Positions 1-10,533 are shown, counted from the stretch's first letter. The stretch is DNA of 64,000 nucleotides from JAJFTV01 sp964532655 (GCA_964532655.1 CAZHMZ010000003.1:1-64000), one strand, 5' to 3'. Notes: generated by a model not told the origin, from the sequence alone. Numbers and translations are program-made.

Positions 1-547
1 CGCGCACAATACGCGAGAAACTGGGCAGATCCCAAAACGCGATGGCGAAGATGACCTGGTTTACGCCAGGCCCCAGCATGGACACCAGCCAGATGGCGAA
101 TATGATACCTGGGAAAGCCAGAATGAGATCCATGAACCGCATGATCAGGCCATCTACAAACCCACCGGTATAACCTGATAACAATCCCAGAGGAACACCG
201 GTAATCAGGCTCAGGAAAACGGCTGCAAGGCCAATCCAAAGGCTTACCTTACCGCCGTACATGATTCTGGTGTAGACGTCTCGCCCCATGGCGTCAGTCC
301 CAAACCAGTGATCGCTGGAAGGACCCTGCAAGCGTGACTTCGCATCCAGTTTGATCGGATCGAAGGTGGTGATTTGCTCTGCAAAAAAGGCGGTCAGAAT
401 GATCAAAATCATCACCGCCAGAGCCACCAGAGCGATCCGGTTATGGCTGAAGCGTGCCATGGCCAGTTGAAAGGGAGTCTTCTCCTTTGGCACGCCGGGG
501 TCTTTGTACTCGTTAGTTGTATCGGATACGAGGGTCAACGTAAGCAT
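1..547 (-). CDS. Peptide ABC transporter permease, DppC/OppC family (partial, 3' end outside window)
   Basis: Inner-membrane permease of a dipeptide/oligopeptide ABC importer, pairing with the DppB-type permease encoded just upstream. Translation on the minus strand gives a short cytoplasmic N-terminus, a first membrane helix (VALAVMILIILTAFF), the family signature around HWFGTDAMGRDVYTR, and GGKVSLWIGLAAVF at the start of the BPD_transp_1 domain. About 182 residues are visible and the C-terminal third, with the EAA loop, lies beyond base 1. I chose the ATG at 547 because the same frame has a stop two codons upstream. This start overlaps the end of dppB by 35 bases, which suggests translational coupling. 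An internal ATG at 460 is possible but would remove the usual N-terminal tail. Family assignment is firm; the substrate is unknown. Confidence 0.88.
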   Translation of the reverse strand, partial: MLTLTLVSDTTNEYKDPGVPKEKTPFQLAMARFSHNRIALVALAVMILIILTAFFAEQITTFDPIKLDAKSRLQGPSSDHWFGTDAMGRDVYTRIMYGGKVSLWIGLAAVFLSLITGVPLGLLSGYTGGFVDGLIMRFMDLILAFPGIIFAIWLVSMLGPGVNQVIFAIAFWDLPSFSRIVR

Positions 548-1439
548 ACATCACATCCACTAGGATATTTACACCGAGGTAGGTAAACGCGGTGAATAGA
601 ATGGTCCCTTGAATTACAGGGTAATCGCGGTTATTGATGGCATTGATGATCAATGTTCCCATGCCAGGTAAACCAAAAATATTTTCGGTTACAACGGCTC
701 CACCCAGCAGGCCGCCGATCTGAAAACCGGCAACCGTGATGATGGGAACCAGCGCATTGCGCATGGCGTGTTTCAAAACGACCCCGGTCTCCAATAAACC
801 TTTGGCGCGGGCGGTTCGAATATATTCTGAGTTAAGCACTTCCAGCATGGAAGAGCGGACAAGCCTGGCGAGGGTGGAAGCTGAACCCAGCGAAAGCGTG
901 ATAGCCGGGAGAATCCAGCCGGTGGCGGTCTTCATGTTGCCTTGAACCGGCAGAATGTTCAACCAGACGGCGAACATCAAAATCAGCATCAGTCCCAACC
1001 AGAAGGTGGGCAGCGAGGCAAATGTAACGGTCAGAATACGGGTAACGTTATCGATCCATGTATCGTGGAAGTAGGAGGTAATCACCCCCACCGTAACCCC
1101 CAGTACCATGGATATGATGAAACAGTAAAAGGTCAACCGGATGGTGACGGGATAAGCAGCTACAACACGATCCGTCACAGGTAACCCGGTGAAAATCGAA
1201 TTTCCCAAATCGCCTTTCATGGCGTTTTGGAGAAAAATAAAGAACTGCATGTAAAGCGGTTTATCCAGCCCCTGGTTTTTTCGAAGGGCCTCGATGGTCT
1301 CCGGCGAAGCAAAATCACCTGCCAGCGTCTGGATCGGGTCTCCAGGGACGATGGTACGCAGCATCAGGAAGACCACGCCAACCAGTACAACTGCCAGGAT
1401 GATGGTTGTAAAAATGCGACGGATCAAAAAATTTATCAT
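513..1439 (-). CDS. Peptide ABC transporter permease, DppB/OppB family
   Basis: Membrane permease of a peptide importer, 308 residues, the usual length for DppB. It begins with the typical N-terminal helix after MINFLIRRIFTTI and contains PGDPIQTLAG, the extracytoplasmic region seen in DppB proteins. The EAA-type cytoplasmic loop is RTARAKGLLETGVVLKHAM, followed by the conserved NALVPIITVAGFQIGGLLGG and a C-terminus ending in YVDPRIRYN. It follows the binding-protein gene after an 81-base gap holding a perfect stem-loop, and overlaps the downstream dppC. No ATPase genes are visible here; they may lie beyond base 1. Specific substrate not deducible. Confidence 0.93.
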   Translation of the reverse strand: MINFLIRRIFTTIILAVVLVGVVFLMLRTIVPGDPIQTLAGDFASPETIEALRKNQGLDKPLYMQFFIFLQNAMKGDLGNSIFTGLPVTDRVVAAYPVTIRLTFYCFIISMVLGVTVGVITSYFHDTWIDNVTRILTVTFASLPTFWLGLMLILMFAVWLNILPVQGNMKTATGWILPAITLSLGSASTLARLVRSSMLEVLNSEYIRTARAKGLLETGVVLKHAMRNALVPIITVAGFQIGGLLGGAVVTENIFGLPGMGTLIINAINNRDYPVIQGTILFTAFTYLGVNILVDVMYAYVDPRIRYN

Positions 1440-1478
1440 TCTTGTTTTACCCGGCCAAACAACTTGATCTACAGGATT

Positions 1479-1508
1479 ACAGGTAGAGGTGTTGCCACCT
1501 CTACCTGT
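1479..1508 (-). promoter_or_regulatory. Perfect stem-loop between binding-protein gene and dppB
   Basis: Arms ACAGGTAGAGGTG (1479-1491) and CACCTCTACCTGT (1496-1508) pair without mismatch around a 4-base loop. It starts 13 bases after the binding-protein stop codon and has no T-run on the minus strand, so it resembles an mRNA 3'-end stabiliser or partial terminator that lowers permease expression relative to the binding protein. The other three binding-protein genes in the window also have a hairpin just after the stop. Confidence 0.6.
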
Positions 1509-1520
1509 TTCTCACAGAAA

Positions 1521-3254
1521 TTACTTAACTGGATACCAGTCGGTCCAATAGCAGCCGCCCTGGATGCTCCACTCGGTGCAGTCCACCATATCCGCGCGGT
1601 AGCCGTAGTAGTACATCGGGCTCAGCAACGGTACAAAGAAGCGGTGATCGATCAAATACTTGCTGATTTCATCGGTAGCCTGCTGGCGCAGTACCGGATC
1701 CAACTGCTGATCCTGAGCATCGAGCAAGGTGTCGAGGAAGGGATCATTCACGTGGTTGCGGTTTGAAGCGCCGATGCGGGATGAACGGAAGATGTAGGTG
1801 GTGATATCGGGGGTGGTCATGGCATAGCCCCAATAGATCATCTGATGTGAACCTTCAGCGGTCTTCTGGCGCATTAGGGTCGAATCCACGGTCATGATGT
1901 GGGTTTCGATACCAATGGCAGCCAGTTGGGACTGCAGGGTTTCGGCCATGCGCTGATTGGTAGGATCAACGGGGGTCATCAGTTCATAAGACATCTTCTT
2001 GCCGGGGTTCGGGCTGGTAGCAGGTTCTTCCCGGATGCCATCGCCGTCGGTATCGACAAAGCCGAGCTCATCCAGCATAGCCATGGCTTTTGCGGGGTCA
2101 TCGCTGGTCAGCTTGCCGTAATCGTCCATCTCGGCTCTCCAACCAATGTTGCCTTTGCCCAGCGGCTGGTACAGTTCGATTGCTGCGCCTTCGAAGGCGA
2201 TCAGGTTCAGTTCTTCACGGTTGACAGCGTAAGCAATAGCCTGGCGAACGCCTTCTTCGGTGAAGGGATAATACTGGTTGTTCATGCCCAAATACTGGGT
2301 ATCGGTGCCCTCGGCCTCAATGATCTTGACATTGGCGTTGGAGCGGGCCTGCTCGAGGTACTGAGCAGGGATGGGAGCCCACTGGATTTCACCGGTTTCC
2401 AGAGCAGCATAGATCACGGCTTCGTCGTTCATGTACTTGAGAACAAGTTCGTCGAACTGGACGGGGCCGGCATTATGAGCGTATTGTGAGGCATAGGTGT
2501 AAGCCGGGTTCGCTGCATAGGTGATCGAAACATCGGGGATGATTTCTTCCACGGTGTAGGGGCCGGCAGAGGTCAAAGCATTGGCGTATTCCACAGGGCC
2601 CATGGCTTCATAGGCGGTGGGGCTGGCAAGTTCTTTGCCGGCGATCTCATCCATGAACATGGCCCAGGGAGCCTTCAAGTTGACTTTGAAGGTCAGGTCG
2701 TCGATGATTTCAACGTTGTCGATGAAATCGCGCATGGTTCCGCCACCAGGAGAGGCCAGTTCGGGATCCAGGTATTTGTCGAAGTTCCATTTGATAGCTT
2801 CGGCATTGACCGGGGTACCATCGGTGAAGGTGATGCCATCTTTCAGTTTGATGGTGGCGCTCATGTTGTCCTCAGCGAATTCCCAGCTCTCGGCCAGGAC
2901 ACCACCAAAGTTCTTCAGATCCAGCGAGTAATCCCACAGGGTGGCGAATACTGCGTAGGCAGGATTGGCGTGCCAGGCATTGGTGAAGGGATCCAGCGAG
3001 GTGTAGTTGCCGCTCTCAACCAGGACCAGTTGGGTCGGGCCGGTTGATTCGGCAGCGGCTTCGGTGGCTGCAGGGGCTTCGGTGGCTGCGGCTTCTTCAG
3101 CCGGGGCCTCGGTGGCTGCGGCTTCTTCAGCCGGGGCTTCGGTGGCTGCCGGTTCTTCAACGGCAGGGGCTTCGGTGGCTGCGGGGGCGCAAGCTGCAAA
3201 AAGCATACTTGCAACCATCAACAGGCCGAACAGTACAAATAAACCTTTTTTCAT
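1521..3254 (-). CDS. Peptide/solute-binding lipoprotein of ABC transporter (SBP family 5)
   Basis: Extracytoplasmic substrate-binding protein for the dppBC permeases downstream. It starts with a lipoprotein signal (MKKGLFVLFGLLMVASMLFA, then AC as lipobox cysteine). A long low-complexity linker follows, built from repeated ATEAPAEEA units, that spaces the domain from the membrane. The SBP_bac_5 domain begins near TQLVLVESGNYTSLDPF and includes IKLKDGITFTDGTPVNAEAIKWNF, the usual signature region. The open frame extends to 3341, but ATG 3254 is preferred: it has a purine-rich GGAGAAAGAGAA ribosome site and a proper signal peptide. Length 577 residues. The beta-lactamase-like gene 113 bases upstream is on the same strand and probably co-transcribed. 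Ligand unknown. Confidence 0.92.
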   Translation of the reverse strand: MKKGLFVLFGLLMVASMLFAACAPAATEAPAVEEPAATEAPAEEAAATEAPAEEAAATEAPAATEAAAESTGPTQLVLVESGNYTSLDPFTNAWHANPAYAVFATLWDYSLDLKNFGGVLAESWEFAEDNMSATIKLKDGITFTDGTPVNAEAIKWNFDKYLDPELASPGGGTMRDFIDNVEIIDDLTFKVNLKAPWAMFMDEIAGKELASPTAYEAMGPVEYANALTSAGPYTVEEIIPDVSITYAANPAYTYASQYAHNAGPVQFDELVLKYMNDEAVIYAALETGEIQWAPIPAQYLEQARSNANVKIIEAEGTDTQYLGMNNQYYPFTEEGVRQAIAYAVNREELNLIAFEGAAIELYQPLGKGNIGWRAEMDDYGKLTSDDPAKAMAMLDELGFVDTDGDGIREEPATSPNPGKKMSYELMTPVDPTNQRMAETLQSQLAAIGIETHIMTVDSTLMRQKTAEGSHQMIYWGYAMTTPDITTYIFRSSRIGASNRNHVNDPFLDTLLDAQDQQLDPVLRQQATDEISKYLIDHRFFVPLLSPMYYYGYRADMVDCTEWSIQGGCYWTDWYPVK

Positions 3255-3367
3255 TTCTCTTTCTCCTAACATAAATTGAACGAATGGTAGTCTACCCGGT
3301 AACGATAAGATATGAAGGTCATGATCTATCCTTGTGGGCACACCTCCTCATGGATACAGACCCTGGC

Positions 3368-4276
3368 CTAACTGTAAGCCTCGTACGCAGCCAGGGCAAT
3401 TTCGCCCATCGCGGTTTCCAACTCAAACACCGATTGACGGGCCAGCTTCGTATCCTCCAGCGGTTCCTTAAGAGCGAACTCGCTCAGGATCACGTGGGAA
3501 TTGTCGTTTACATAAATGATTCCGGCATCGTTCCGGGTGGCGCCAATGGTGCCTGTCTTGTGGGCTACCAGAGTGCCGTTGGGCAGGAAGCGGGGAATCC
3601 GGTCATTCAACTGCTGGTGGAAGAGAATATCCAGCGCGTAATCGCTCCACTGGCGGTTGGGTGCTTTCCCGTCATAGATGAGCTGGAGCAGATTGGTCAT
3701 GTCGATGGGAGTGCTGACATTGTTTTCAGGAGAGAGTGCGGTAATGCGGCCGGTGCGGGGACCTTCGAACTCGTCGAGTTTTTCACGCATCAGGCGGTAG
3801 ATCTCTTTGATGTCTTTGTTGGGATTGGTATCCGGCATGATCTCTGCGAACAGCTCGCGGATGTTCATGGTGATGTGGATATCCTTTAAGCCCAATGAAC
3901 GCATCCGGTTGACGATATTCTCTTTCCCAAGCCGGTTGATCAGGATGTCGGTGGCGGTGTTATCAGAAATGATGATCATGAACATCATCAAATCCCGCAC
4001 GGTGGGGGTCAGTCCCTCTTCGAAGAACACCAGCACGCCGCTCGGGAAGTTTTTATCCGAATTGAGCAAAGTCCAACGATCAGACGGTTTAATCTGCCCT
4101 TCAGACAGGCGATAGCACATTTCAACCAGTACGGGAATTTTAACTACGCTGGCCAGTGGAAAATACTGATCCGCATTGACCAATACCTCTTCACCACTTT
4201 CAATATGACGAAGAGCAATCCCAAATTTTGCGCCGCTTTTTTCAATAATTGAGTGAATTTTTTGTTCCAGATTCAT
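3368..4276 (-). CDS. Class A beta-lactamase-like serine hydrolase without signal peptide
   Basis: Penicillin-binding/beta-lactamase fold protein, 302 residues. The three active-site motifs are visible: S43-V-V-K46, S104-D105-N106 and K240-T-G. The first 40 residues are hydrophilic with no export signal, so it appears cytoplasmic as annotated. The omega-loop signature ExxLN that supplies the deacylating glutamate of true class A beta-lactamases is not recognisable; the corresponding stretch is around RTGRITALSPENNVSTP. It may therefore be a peptidase or esterase of the beta-lactamase-2 family and not a resistance enzyme. It is the first gene before a peptide-binding lipoprotein and permeases on the same strand, which hints at processing of imported peptides. 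Start ATG 4276 follows an AAGGGAACC-like site. Function is inference. Confidence 0.75.
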   Translation of the reverse strand: MNLEQKIHSIIEKSGAKFGIALRHIESGEEVLVNADQYFPLASVVKIPVLVEMCYRLSEGQIKPSDRWTLLNSDKNFPSGVLVFFEEGLTPTVRDLMMFMIIISDNTATDILINRLGKENIVNRMRSLGLKDIHITMNIRELFAEIMPDTNPNKDIKEIYRLMREKLDEFEGPRTGRITALSPENNVSTPIDMTNLLQLIYDGKAPNRQWSDYALDILFHQQLNDRIPRFLPNGTLVAHKTGTIGATRNDAGIIYVNDNSHVILSEFALKEPLEDTKLARQSVFELETAMGEIALAAYEAYS

Positions 4277-4548
4277 ACAGGTTCCCTTCCATGCCGATAG
4301 TATTGTAGAACGCTAAAGTGAAGCCAGAAAAATCGATGAATTTGGGTTATTATGAAATCGTTTACAGAACGTGCAGACGTAGTAAATTTACCATGAATCG
4401 GGAGAAATGCCAACCTTGAATTTAATATTGAATTTTTCCCTGCAAGAAATCTCGTTGAAGGTTGTTTTTCGTCTTTAAATGAAGAAAACGTGTATTATAC
4501 TTTTGGTCATCTCTATATCCGAAATTTTGATCGATACAGGTGAATATC

Positions 4549-5595
4549 ATGCGCGCAGCAATCTATGATCAGTTCCAAAAGCCGATTTCCGTGCAAAACG
4601 TTCCTGACCCTGAACCCACCGAAGATGGTGTGGTATTGCAGGTGATGGCAACCGGGTTGTGTCGTTCTGACTGGCACGGCTGGATGGGTCACGATTCTGA
4701 TATCCATCTGCCACACGTTCCGGGGCACGAACTGGCTGGTATTATCTCTGCCACCGGTAAAAAGGTGACTCGCTGGAAAGTGGGCGATCGGGTAACCCTG
4801 CCGTTTGTGTGCGGCTGTGGTGTATGCCCGCAGTGCATCTCTGGCAACCAGCAGGTCTGTGATCATCAGTTCCAGCCGGGCTTTACACATTGGGGTTCCT
4901 TTGCCGAATACACCGCCATCCACTATGCCGATACCAATTTGGTCAGACTGCCTGAATCCATTGATTTCACCACCGCGGCCAGCCTGGGCTGCCGATTTGT
5001 CACCTCTTTTCGGGCTGTAGTGGATCAGGGGAAGGTGAAAGCCGGTGAGTGGCTGGCTGTACACGGCTGCGGCGGAGTGGGTCTGTCGGCCATCATGATC
5101 GCGGCGGCAGCCGGCGCCAATGTGATTGCCGTGGATATTGGCGAGGATAAATTACAGCTTGCCCGCGAACTGGGCGCCGGTTGGACCGTGAACGCTCGCG
5201 TGAACCCGGATGTCCCGGCTGCCATCAAAGAAATCAGTCAGGGCGGCGCACATGTGTCGATCGACGCGTTGGGTAGCCTGACCACCTGTTTCAACTCCAT
5301 CGCCTGTTTACGCAAGCGCGGACGCCATGTTCAGGTGGGGCTGATGACGGCCGATGAGCACCATCCCCCCATTCCAATGGATAAAGTGGTGGCCCACGAA
5401 CTGGAAATCTACGGCTCACACGGCATCCAGGCATACCGCTATCCCGCCCTGATCGAGATGATTGAGAGCGGAAAGCTGCATCCCGAGAAGATGGTGAAAC
5501 GCACCGTCAGTCTGGACGAGGCGGCAGTAGAACTCACCCTCATGGACAAATTTGCCGGAACCGGCGTGACGGTGATCACGCGCTTTTCGGCCTGA
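4549..5595 (+). CDS. Zinc-dependent alcohol dehydrogenase, MDR superfamily
   Basis: Medium-chain dehydrogenase/reductase that oxidises alcohols or reduces aldehydes with NAD(P). Catalytic zinc ligands are visible in GLCRSDWHGW and in the PGHELAG motif. A structural-zinc cysteine cluster is present (CGCGVCPQCISGNQQVC), and the Rossmann dinucleotide site is HGCGGVGLSAIMIAAAAG. About 348 residues, normal for the family. An in-frame GTG at 4540 exists, but ATG 4549 gives the usual MRAAIYDQF start with AGG eight bases upstream. It stands alone, divergent from the beta-lactamase-like gene across a 272-base gap, with no obvious operon partner. Substrate is not deducible; the family includes alcohol, polyol and threonine dehydrogenases. 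Confidence 0.9.
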   Translation: MRAAIYDQFQKPISVQNVPDPEPTEDGVVLQVMATGLCRSDWHGWMGHDSDIHLPHVPGHELAGIISATGKKVTRWKVGDRVTLPFVCGCGVCPQCISGNQQVCDHQFQPGFTHWGSFAEYTAIHYADTNLVRLPESIDFTTAASLGCRFVTSFRAVVDQGKVKAGEWLAVHGCGGVGLSAIMIAAAAGANVIAVDIGEDKLQLARELGAGWTVNARVNPDVPAAIKEISQGGAHVSIDALGSLTTCFNSIACLRKRGRHVQVGLMTADEHHPPIPMDKVVAHELEIYGSHGIQAYRYPALIEMIESGKLHPEKMVKRTVSLDEAAVELTLMDKFAGTGVTVITRFSA

Positions 5596-5690
5596 TTTTT
5601 CGGCTCACACCGGATAAAACCCACGCCCGCAAAAATGACGAAGTTGCGGGTGTGGAAATTTTCATTTAAAGATGAGGTTCTCTTATAAGG

Positions 5691-5720
5691 GCCCTGCTGA
5701 CAGGGGCCCTGCTGACAGGG
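5691..5720. repeat. Two tandem 15-base units, each a small hairpin
   Basis: The unit GCCCTGCTGACAGGG occurs twice in direct succession (5691-5705, 5706-5720), followed by a degenerate GGGCTCCTTGAC. Each unit contains CCCTG-CTGA-CAGGG, able to form a 5-bp stem with a CTGA loop. It lies between the alcohol dehydrogenase and the first TPR gene, about 40 bases before the latter. Could be a transcript-end structure or a small variable tandem repeat. Confidence 0.6.
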
Positions 5721-5761
5721 GCTCCTTGACGTACTCCCCAACCTAATGTAATATGACGTAG

Positions 5762-7033
5762 ATGTACCTGAAGGGCAGTAAATGGTCAATGTTAAAAAAG
5801 CGTCGCCGTGCCAATCCTTGGCGGGTGATGACGCTTTTATTACTGGTTGGAGCGGCGGTTTATGTAAACCAGATCATCGTTCCGGCCACCCCGCCCCTGT
5901 TTGTTCCCACGCCAACGGCTACACGCTCACCTGAGTCTTTTGTGGCGGATGCGGAAGCTATGCTGGCTGATGGAAAAATCGCTCCCGCTATTGACGCTTA
6001 TTATGAAGCCATTCGCGCCGATCCCCGCAACGCATCCAACTACATCGTTCTGTCACGCCTGTTGATCTACAACGCCAGGTATGATGAAGCCATTGAGAAT
6101 GCGGCCAACGCCCTGCTGATCAATCCTAATAACTCAATGGCTCTGGCGCTGCAGGGGTGGGCAATGGGTTTTAATGGCGAGTATTTTGATGCAGCCTCCA
6201 CGCTGAAAAAAGCCATTTCGGCGGATCCCAATAACTACGCGGCATTCGCTTACCTGGCCGAAGTGTATGCGCTGCAGATTCAGGCCGGCGAAGATGAACT
6301 GAGCACGCTCGATTATGCAGTGGAAGCCTCGCGCACGGCTCAAACCCTCAATCCCAACGCTCTCGAAACACTGCGCTCCCGTGGCGTGATCCTGGAACTG
6401 ACCGGTAATTATGAAGAAGCAGCCGTTCAATTTGAAGCGGCTGTGAATCAAAACCCCAACATCGCCGATCTTCATCTGGCGCTGGGGAGGAATTACCGCT
6501 ATCTGACCGAATATGATAAATCGGTAGAAGAGTTCAACCGGGCCAATGCGCTAAACCCGTCTGATCCGCTGCCTGATCTGTATATCTCACGTACCTACCT
6601 GACCGTGGGTGAAATTGCCAAGGCCATTCAGTATGCCGAGCAAGCCCTGAAAGATGATCCCATCGATCCCTTCCTGTACGGCAACCTGGGCAGCATGTAT
6701 TACCGGAACGAACAGTACAGTGAGGCCATCAAATACTTCCGGATCGGCATCCAGGGCGGGTTGAGTGAAAATGGCGAGGTGGTTGAAGGTCTGCCGCTCG
6801 ATGCCGGTCGGGTCTCGGAATATTACCAGTACTTTGGCCTGTCGCTGGCTCGCAATGCCGAGTGCGGCGATGCCATTCAGATTGCCCAGATCCTGAAAGA
6901 AGGGCAAAAAGACGACGAATACGCGGTTTATAACGCCGATGAAATGATCAACATCTGCCAGGGGTTTGTCGACAACCCACCAACGCCCTCTCCCACCGTA
7001 CTCGAGGTTCCCAGTCAAACCCCCACGCCATAA
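5762..7033 (+). CDS. Membrane-anchored tetratricopeptide repeat protein
   Basis: A single N-terminal membrane helix (residues about 23-42) follows a basic stretch (KKRRRANPWR), so the bulk is predicted outside the cytoplasm. A Pro/Thr linker (FVPTPTATRSPES) follows, then at least seven TPR-like units with recurring motifs such as YDEAIENAANALLINPNN and YSEAIKYFRIG. The C-terminus ends in another Pro/Thr-rich tail. Length 423. The upstream ATG 5762 is kept because the resulting N-terminus aligns residue for residue with the next gene (M-x-L-x-G-K ... NPxRVM); an internal ATG at 5789 is the alternative. It is paired with a paralogue 11 bases downstream, likely in one transcript. TPRs mediate protein-protein contacts; no specific role can be stated. 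Confidence 0.85.
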   Translation: MYLKGSKWSMLKKRRRANPWRVMTLLLLVGAAVYVNQIIVPATPPLFVPTPTATRSPESFVADAEAMLADGKIAPAIDAYYEAIRADPRNASNYIVLSRLLIYNARYDEAIENAANALLINPNNSMALALQGWAMGFNGEYFDAASTLKKAISADPNNYAAFAYLAEVYALQIQAGEDELSTLDYAVEASRTAQTLNPNALETLRSRGVILELTGNYEEAAVQFEAAVNQNPNIADLHLALGRNYRYLTEYDKSVEEFNRANALNPSDPLPDLYISRTYLTVGEIAKAIQYAEQALKDDPIDPFLYGNLGSMYYRNEQYSEAIKYFRIGIQGGLSENGEVVEGLPLDAGRVSEYYQYFGLSLARNAECGDAIQIAQILKEGQKDDEYAVYNADEMINICQGFVDNPPTPSPTVLEVPSQTPTP

Positions 7034-7044
7034 ATGGGTAAGGC

Positions 7045-8400
7045 ATGAATTTATCCGGAAAACAACTTGAGTTTCGTAAAACCGGCGCACGCTCCAATCC
7101 GGCCCGTGTGATGGTTTTGCTCCTGCTGGTGGTGATCAGCATGTTTGCCATCCGCGCCAAACTGGATGAAAAAATCGTCTCACCGTATGCCCCTACTCCC
7201 ACAGCCACGCGCGGTGCTTCATCTTATGTATTGGAAGGGGAGACACATTTTTCGGCGGGCGATCTCGACAAAGCCATTCAATCCTACATTAATGCCATCG
7301 CCCTGGATGATCAAAACCATCAGTTATGGTATGAACTGGCGCGTATCCGCACCTATTCATCACAACTACTCACCACCGATGAGCAGCAGCTTGCCCGCCT
7401 GCAGGAAGCCCTGGAAGCAGTGGATCGGGCAGTTGAACTGGCTCCCGAAGACAGCTCGGCGCATGCCATTCGCTCTTTTGTTCTGGATTGGCTGTCCAGC
7501 TCATCATTGATCACAAAAGAAGAAGCCGGCGCGTATCTTACTCAGGCTGAACAGGAAGCCGTGCAGGCTTTGCAGTTGGATAACACCAATACCCTGGCGC
7601 TGGCCTATTATGCGGAGATTTTGGTCGACCAGCAGAAATGGTCGCAGGCCGAGCAGTACGTCAATCAGGCCTTAGAACGAAACCCCGACTCGATGGATGT
7701 GCAGCGTATTATGGCGTATACCAAAGAATCGATGGGTGATTATCTGGGCGCGATCGAATCCTATCAAAAGGCCGTCGAAATCATGCCCAACCTGACGTTT
7801 CTGTATATCCGCATCGGTCTGAACTACCGCGTGCTGGCCTTAAGAGATTCAGAAAGCTCACCTTACTACCCCATCGCCCTGGAATATTTTGCCAAAGCCG
7901 CAGCCATCAATGAGGGCCTGGGGGTTAACGACCCCATCCCTTATATTGCCCTGGGAAAAACCTATGCGCAATTAGGTGGGTTCTATGCCGCCTCGCTGAA
8001 CATGCTGCATGCTGTTCAAATTGACCCCTACAGCCCGGATGTCTACGGGCAACTGGGCATCGTTTACTTCAAGTCACGCAACTATGAAAGCGCCATTGAA
8101 GCGCTCAAATGCGCCATTCGCGGATGCACCGCCGAAGAAAGCTGCACCGTACGCCAGTGCAACGAGGAGACCGACCCGGAGATTGTGATTACCGGTATGC
8201 CGCTCACCGAAACCACCGAAGTGTATTATTATTCCTATGGTTCTGTGCTGGCAGCCATGCACCGCCCGTATCAGGATTACTGCACCGAAGCGGTGGCCAT
8301 TTTGGAGATGGTGCGGATCGCCTTTCCTGAAGATGTGAATGCCCAGGCGATTGTGCAGGATGGCTTCTCAATCTGCGCCTCTTATAATATCTATCCTTAG
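7045..8400 (+). CDS. Membrane-anchored tetratricopeptide repeat protein (paralogue of preceding gene)
   Basis: Same architecture as its neighbour: basic N-terminus, one membrane helix (residues about 22-40), PTPTATRG linker, then TPR repeats up to about residue 360, including DYLGAIESYQKAVEIMPN and NYESAIEALKCAI. The C-terminal part carries several cysteines (CAIRGCTAEESCTVRQC) not present in the first copy, which could form disulfides if the domain is extracytoplasmic. Length 451. It begins 11 bases after the upstream stop, consistent with an operon. The pair probably arose by tandem duplication. Function unknown. Confidence 0.85.
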   Translation: MNLSGKQLEFRKTGARSNPARVMVLLLLVVISMFAIRAKLDEKIVSPYAPTPTATRGASSYVLEGETHFSAGDLDKAIQSYINAIALDDQNHQLWYELARIRTYSSQLLTTDEQQLARLQEALEAVDRAVELAPEDSSAHAIRSFVLDWLSSSSLITKEEAGAYLTQAEQEAVQALQLDNTNTLALAYYAEILVDQQKWSQAEQYVNQALERNPDSMDVQRIMAYTKESMGDYLGAIESYQKAVEIMPNLTFLYIRIGLNYRVLALRDSESSPYYPIALEYFAKAAAINEGLGVNDPIPYIALGKTYAQLGGFYAASLNMLHAVQIDPYSPDVYGQLGIVYFKSRNYESAIEALKCAIRGCTAEESCTVRQCNEETDPEIVITGMPLTETTEVYYYSYGSVLAAMHRPYQDYCTEAVAILEMVRIAFPEDVNAQAIVQDGFSICASYNIYP

Positions 8401-8454
8401 CCATTAGACTGTCTCGTAAAATATCAGAGAATTATTAGATTCCTGACCTTCCTC

Positions 8455-8483
8455 TTGACTTCTCTTTCAAAGGCAGGTATTAT
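8455..8483 (+). promoter_or_regulatory. Sigma-70-type promoter of groESL
   Basis: TTGACT (8455-8460) and TATTAT (8478-8483) are separated by exactly 17 bases. The predicted transcription start, near 8490, falls at the left edge of the CIRCE element, the classical arrangement for HrcA repression. Confidence 0.8.
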
Positions 8484-8491
8484 TCTGGTTG

Positions 8492-8518
8492 TTAGCACTC
8501 GGGTTATATGAGTGCTAA
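8492..8518 (+). promoter_or_regulatory. CIRCE operator (HrcA-binding inverted repeat)
   Basis: TTAGCACTC (8492-8500), nine bases, then GAGTGCTAA (8510-8518): an exact match to the CIRCE consensus. It lies directly before groES. The known repressor is HrcA, which is not encoded in this window. Confidence 0.96.
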
Positions 8519-8558
8519 AATGTACAAATTCACAATCTTTCAAGGAGGTTTGATTTCC

Positions 8559-8846
8559 ATGAACTTGAAACCATTAGGAAACCGGGTTGTCGTAGAGCCC
8601 ATCGAGCAGGAAGAAGTAACCATTGGCGGTATTGTGCTTCCTGACACCGCAAAAGAAAAACCCCAAAAAGGCAAAGTGCTGTCCATTGGCCCTGGCGATC
8701 GCGATGAAGACGGCGACCGCATCCCGTTGGATGTGGCAGTGGGCGATGTTGTGTTGTTCGCAAAGTATTCCGGAACCGAAATCAAAATCGACGGCAAGAA
8801 AATCCTGATTCTGCGCGAAAACGATCTGCTCGCAATTGTTCAATAG
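8559..8846 (+). CDS. groES: Co-chaperonin GroES (Hsp10)
   Basis: Seven-subunit lid of the GroEL folding chamber, 95 residues. The N-terminus MNLKPLGNRVVVEPIEQEE and the mobile-loop region EEVTIGGIVLPDTAKEK are characteristic, followed by GKVLSIGPGDRDEDG and a C-terminal DLLAIVQ. The frame is open further upstream to 8508 through the CIRCE repeat. ATG 8559 is chosen because it has a strong AAGGAGG ribosome site and the standard GroES N-terminus. groEL follows after 52 bases in the same transcript. Heat-shock control by HrcA at the upstream CIRCE is expected. Confidence 0.98.
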   Translation: MNLKPLGNRVVVEPIEQEEVTIGGIVLPDTAKEKPQKGKVLSIGPGDRDEDGDRIPLDVAVGDVVLFAKYSGTEIKIDGKKILILRENDLLAIVQ

Positions 8847-8898
8847 TTCTCAGTAACACAAAGTAAACCAATCATCCAAAACACCAGGAGTAATAAAT

Positions 8899-10533
<1,635 letters not shown>

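Noticed and set aside
2915..3279. Several overlapping frames across the repeat linker of the binding protein (Pro/Arg/Lys-rich or Ala/Ser-rich)
   Set aside because: They read the low-complexity ATEAPAEEA repeat in other frames; composition is an artefact of the repeat.
1521..3341. Longer start of the binding protein at 3341
   Set aside because: The extra 29 residues place a hydrophilic tail before the signal peptide, and the internal ATG 3254 has a proper ribosome site.
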